Origin: Schaedlerella glycyrrhizinilytica_A
GTDB taxonomy: Bacteria > Bacillota > Clostridia > Lachnospirales > Lachnospiraceae
Assembly: GCF_042852765.1 (NCBI RefSeq)
Contig: NZ_AP031414.1
DNA length: 64,000 bases
Reading direction: 5' to 3' (one strand)
Shown: piece after piece, positions 59,503 to 64,000 of the stretch
Numbering within the stretch: position 1 is the stretch's first letter
Layout of the letters: each line of letters starts with the position of its first letter
The notes under the pieces: model-generated
What the model was told of the DNA's origin: nothing
The model's database searches: none
The model's input: the letters and a program-made list of their open reading frames with translations, nothing else
Position numbers and translations under genes: made by a program

Positions 59503-62500
59503 TTATCTTCTCTTCTTCCTAAGCATTATCACAACCGTTGAAAGGATCACTACCAGTGCAATTCCTCCTGTTACAGCCAAGACCTTGACATTTGTGCGGT
59601 CTCCCGTCTTCGGAGTATTGCCCTTATTTGTATTTATGGTACTGTCATGATCCTCGTTTCCGGATGAATTTTCCGGTTGCTGAATTACACTGTCAGGTTT
59701 CTCTTCCGGATTTTCGGAATCTCCTGTCCCTTGTTCTCCCTCATCCGGAGTTTCCGGTTTAACAGAGTCCGCTATTTCCAAACTATCAATCGCAGCTTGA
59801 AGAGCCGACACTTGTGCGTCAATATCTTCCTGAGACGCGTTCGGATCTGCATATATATCCTTTGCAGCGTTGATAGCCTGCTTCAAAACTTCCATACTTT
59901 CTTCTGTATAAATATTTTCCGATACGGAAAGCTTTTCTGCCTCGCTGATCTTCTCCGACAATCCGCTGCGGTCAATCACATCCGGGGTTGGTTTTGGAAG
60001 CCTCGCCAGAGCTTTGATCGCTTCTTCCAGTTTTACAGTCAACCCATCGATCTGTTCCTGTGTCAGATTTTCCGCTGCCGCTGTATTTTCAACCTCCGCG
60101 ATCACCTGATTCAGATAAGCAATGCTGTCTGCGGTATATATATCTGTCTTTTCCGCCTCAACCCTTGCTTCATTTAATTTTGCGTCAAGCGCAGTCCTGT
60201 CTGCAGATGGAATCTCCTGTTTCACAAGATTTTTCAGCGCTGTATTGACCAACTCTGTCTGCTCGTCAATCGCCTCCTGACCAGCTGTCATATCATCAAG
60301 AACACGCTGGGCTGTTTTAATTGCCTGTTGCAATTCTGCCAGGCTTTCCGCTGTATAAACATCCTCTTTCACAACTTCTGCCCGCGCAGCAGCTATTGCA
60401 TTCCGCAGTGCGCTCCGGTCCGTATCACCACTCCACCAAGCTGTCAAGCGCCTTCTGAAGCGCAATGCACTGCCCTTTTACATCATCCACTGATGCGGAT
60501 GGATTTTCATAAATCATTTTCGCTGCATCAAGTGCGGATTGAAGAGCCTGTAAGCTTTCTTCGGTGTAAATTTCCGACTGCTGCACCGCAGCTTCTGCCT
60601 GTGCAATCAATGCCGCCAGGTTTTCTTTCGCTTCATCAATGAGCAGTACGAGAGCTTCCATAGCCTCTTCCAATGCAGAAATCTGTGCATTCACCTGATC
60701 CTGTTTCGCATTTTCATCATGAAATACTGCTTCTGCATCCTGAATCACCTTATTTAATTTTGCAATGCTGTTCTCTGTATAAACATCGACTTTTGCTGCT
60801 TCCGCTTTCGCTTCATTGAGTTTTGTCTCCAACACAGTTTTATCCACAGTCGGAGGAACTTCCACCTCCGGAATGTGTGACGCAGGATCTTTCAAAGCTT
60901 CTGTCACTACCGGAACATAAAATTCTTCAATCGCTTTCAAATTCGGATGAGTTCCTGAACCGTTATTTCCCGGAAGACCGTTTGCCCCGAGACTGTCAAA
61001 TGTATAATCATTTTTCTTATTGACATCATTTGTATCCAAGTCGGTCTGTCCATACACATCCGCGACAGCCACACCATATTTCCTGCAAATCGCAAGTTCA
61101 ATTGCACGGAGTTTTTCCTGTACATCATTGTCCCGGCTTCCCAACTTATGAACTGCCGTATATACAAGCTCGCGCATCTGGATATTTTTGTTTCATCTGA
61201 TAGATGAGACTTTCAAATGCTCCCGCAAATGTTGTTGTATCAAAAGAATCCTGATTCTCAGACTCTTGTACTTCACCATACTGCACTTCCGGATTATTTG
61301 CCAAATACTCCGCATCATTTGTTCCTCCGTCAAAAAGAACATATTCCGGCTGTTCTTCTGGCGAGCCGCTTAACTGCGCTTCAATCTGTCCTCCCTCGTA
61401 TCCTGCATCCATTATCGTAGCACCATTCACAGCAAACTTCTGAATTTCCATCCCCTCAGCCGCTGCTATAAACTCTGCAAACCCGGCTTTCTGGTACTGA
61501 TGTCCGGCAACAATACTGTCACCAAATGTATATATTGTCTTCCCATCCAGAGGAAGTTCTACCGTCTCTTCCAGCGCCGTCAATCTGAAATTATCTATGT
61601 ACTGCGGCTTGGAATCCCACCAGCTGCAAGCGTTCATCTTTGCCAGATTTACTGCATCCGTCGGGATATTCAGCTGCTGTGCCAGCACATCGCCATCTTT
61701 TTCTTTTAACTGGAAACCGACAGTCTTTGCTTCAAAATCAGCATGTATACGGAACGTGTATGTTTTATCTGCACTCATTTTCACAGGACTCCACATCGGT
61801 TCTGCTGCAGAAGCCGCTTTATCATCGTCTACCGCTTCGCCGGCAGTGGATGTACGTAATTCTGATTTCTGCGGTGCGGCACAAACCGCAAAGAGAAGTC
61901 TTCCGTAAGAATCCCGGAATTCCAGTCCCATTTTATTCGCCGGATCCGCCTTGTAGTCAAAACTGAAATCCACACCTTTCTGTGCTGCGATCACTGGGTT
62001 AAAATAATATACTGCCGCCGTAGCTTTTCCCATATCTTTTGTAAGTATCAGTTTTCCGTCTGTGATCTGAGATCCCCAATTAAAAGCAAAATTCTCAGAA
62101 GTCCCATCATCAAAATTCTCATTGAAAATCTCATACGCATATTCATCCGGCATCGGTACAAGCGGAACTTTTACATCTCCCTCATTTACCTTTCCCGCCT
62201 CAAGCTGTACGGTAATACTTACATCTTCTCTGCCCTCTACTTTTACAGTGATCACCGCTTCTCCTGATTTCAGACCATCTGTAACAGAATAAGTTCCGGA
62301 ATCACCTGTCGTTGTAGTTACTGTCACATCCTCCACTTGGATTTCCACTTGTGCATTTGCCATTGGATTAATTCCATCAGAAACCGCACCTCGCAAAATC
62401 ACTGCGTTCTCATCCAACGGTACTTCAAACATACCAATCGTCGGAGTATCCTTATCCGCTGCAACCTGTGTCTTCGGTGTATCAAATACTGCTTCTGTTC

Positions 62501-64000
62501 CATTTTTCTCAAACGTCGGATAATCTGTTCTTTCAATATATATACAGTCTCCCAGACTATTTGTATCTGCTGCATCTAAAGGTGTGAAATTAAAATATGC
62601 CCCCCGCGATTTCAGTCCCTCATCAATGCTGATCCCATTAGCGTCCTTAGATACACCTGCCGCAATCAGCGGAGATCCCGCTTCAGGTTTCAATCCATTG
62701 GCTTCCAAAAGCACGCCCGTATCACCCGTTCCTTTTCGATCCATAGGCGGAGTACTTCCCTCAAACTGGTCTTCCGCAAGAATAATCGGATTGGAATCCT
62801 TATTTGGTGCATTTGTTCCATAATATGCATTATTGTAATAAGAGAAACTCGTTCCACCGCTAAATACAAATCCCCGATTCTTTCCATCATAAAAAACATT
62901 GTTGAAATATGCTTTTCCACCGCCCCAAGGATCGAAATTATTCGTTCCATTTCCATCTGCACTGCGGTAAAAGACGTTATTGTAAGTCTGGAAATAGCCG
63001 CTTCCCATTGAATAGTGAACATAACTTCTTCTACAATCCTGTATCAAATTGTAACGGATCACTCCTGAATTATACTGTACTCCACAAAGAAGCAGTCCCT
63101 CTCCGCAATCATGAATATAATTATACTGAATCAATGCGTTTGTTGATCTCCAATCTGGATCGATCGCATTGTCATCCGCGCCGCCGCCCTTTTTATCAAC
63201 ATTTGACACTTCGTTATACTGAACTGCTACGTTATCCGTAAAATACAATTCAATTCCGCAAGTACCAATATTCTCCAGAACATTCCTCTGTATCAGGGAA
63301 TCCCGACTGCTTGTCAGATAGATTCCATTGCAGGCATATGCCGATGCACCTTGATTGATATAGTTATCTTGAATAATGATATTACTGTGCGGTTTCCAGT
63401 TGCCGTCTACATAGTCCGGAGCGCCGCCGGAACCGTTTCGGTTTGCCCACCCCGGATTTTCACCATACTGATTACCGGATCCATTCCACTGTTTTATAGT
63501 TACTGCTCCAAAAGAGTTATTGATAAATGAATTATCTTCGATCACAATATCGCTGAATTGTGTCGCCTGTTTTCCCGTCGGACTCAAACATTCAATAAGG
63601 ATTCCGCCTGTTCTCTTTGACCCATCCAATCCGGCATTATTCATAATTCTCAGATCTCTCAATCCCGTATCACCAATCCATGATACGACGCCTGTTACGT
63701 CATGAATTTTCAGATCATGAATACGAAAACCTTTCAACGAGGGTACATCCCGCCCGGCAATATGGATTCCACGATATTCTCCGAGAAGTTTGCCCGGGTC
63801 ATCCTGACGTTCCGTTACATTGCCTGTCGGTATCCCATCATTAGACACCATTGTAAATCCCTCTACTGTATTGGAGATATCCAGGCCGCTGATTTCCCAG
63901 TATTGCTGATTACAAAGATAAAGTGCATCTTTCATCTTACCGTTTACGGCAATCCGTGGAAGTTCCCCCTCTCCGTAATTTCCAATCACAATCCGAGCCT
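59503..64000 (-). pseudogene. Giant wall-anchored surface enzyme, two frameshifts, 5' end outside window
   Basis: One gene in three consecutive frames (61146-64000, 60425-61177, 59503-60465), each change needing one base to be skipped: near 61165-61176 inside the SGNH domain and near 60430 between FIVAR repeats. Domain order: right-handed beta-helix (about 63990-62450), with a ADDNAIDPDW segment near 63150-63180; a CarboxypepD_reg-like domain; a lectin-like domain (NENFDDGTSENFAFNW to YIDNFRLTA); an SGNH hydrolase (GDS at FGDSIVAG, GGTND, GTHPN); and five FIVAR repeats (xVYTxES). Last come the PKTGD sorting signal, a membrane helix and RKKRR. The beta-helix plus the nearby GH112/NahK genes suggest a GH136 lacto-N-biosidase, but a lyase or another beta-helix enzyme is possible. 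As read, the product would stop inside the SGNH domain and lose its anchor. Confidence 0.8.

Noticed and set aside
60420..61180. Three separate genes instead of one broken surface gene
   Set aside because: The SGNH domain and the FIVAR series continue across both junctions without gaps, and the internal frames lack ribosome sites.
1..64000. CRISPR arrays, rRNA genes, prophage blocks, toxin-antitoxin pairs
   Set aside because: Looked for and not seen; the only regularly spaced repeats are the three 20-bp-period units at the IS end.

Overview
The window is 64 kb of a low-to-mid GC Firmicutes chromosome, most consistent with the gut family Lachnospiraceae (Dorea / Mediterraneibacter / Tyzzerella-like). 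The evidence is the type II fatty-acid operon with FabK, ribosomal protein L27 with a leader peptide next to its protease Prp, the dnaG-rpoD-trmK block, two radical-SAM proteins beside RNase G, a putative Re-citrate synthase next to isocitrate dehydrogenase, sortase proteins ending in PKTGD, and a GH112 phosphorylase / NahK pair. This placement is inference; no rRNA is present. Almost all genes lie on the minus strand. No CRISPR array, prophage or plasmid functions were seen.

Layout. 1-5.8 kb: fabH-acpP-fabK-fabD-fabG-fabF-accB-fabZ, behind a strong promoter with two tandem FabT-type palindromes. 5.8-10.2 kb: obg-yhbY-nadD-yqeK-rsfS and rplU-prp-rpmA with an L21 leader. 10.2-16.3 kb: lysC plus a CBS protein, then two radical-SAM-related genes, RNase G and a YbaK deacylase. 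16.3-19.5 kb: an AT-rich accessory island with a beta-helix-like protein of unknown function, a frameshifted pirin gene, the 3' remnant of a wall-anchored protein, and one copy of a structured repeat. 19.5-25.3 kb: two small membrane proteins, a CydDC-like ABC pair behind MarR-type operators, csbD, an AraC regulator with a collapsed DNA-binding domain and a small orphan ORF. 25.3-28.7 kb: Re-citrate synthase-like / GntR / Icd. 28.9-35.8 kb: a five-gene operon leuB-ilvD-ilvB-serC-serA, followed by the second repeat copy. 36-45 kb: yajC, tgt, an L,D-transpeptidase, aroC (one of the few plus-strand genes) and the polyamine importer potABCD with an XRE-cupin regulator. 45-53 kb: TGS-uridine kinase fusion, nif3-like, trmK, rpoD, dnaG and a double PPK2. 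53-64 kb: GH112 phosphorylase and NahK (lacto-N-biose / galacto-N-biose catabolism), a 5'-truncated AraC gene hit by an IS30-family element with a 14-bp target duplication, a tRNA-Leu, and a very large surface protein broken by two frameshifts (beta-helix, possibly GH136, plus SGNH hydrolase, five FIVAR repeats and a sortase signal).

How it works together. The first half and 36-53 kb are housekeeping. The 53-64 kb end reads as a host-glycan module: a wall-anchored enzyme would release a disaccharide outside, and GH112 plus NahK would process it inside. It shows decay: a regulator missing its N-terminus, an IS, and two frameshifts. Lesions of this kind (frameshifts, truncations, an internal deletion) are confined to accessory genes, while about 45 core genes are intact. 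This argues for real decay rather than poor sequence.
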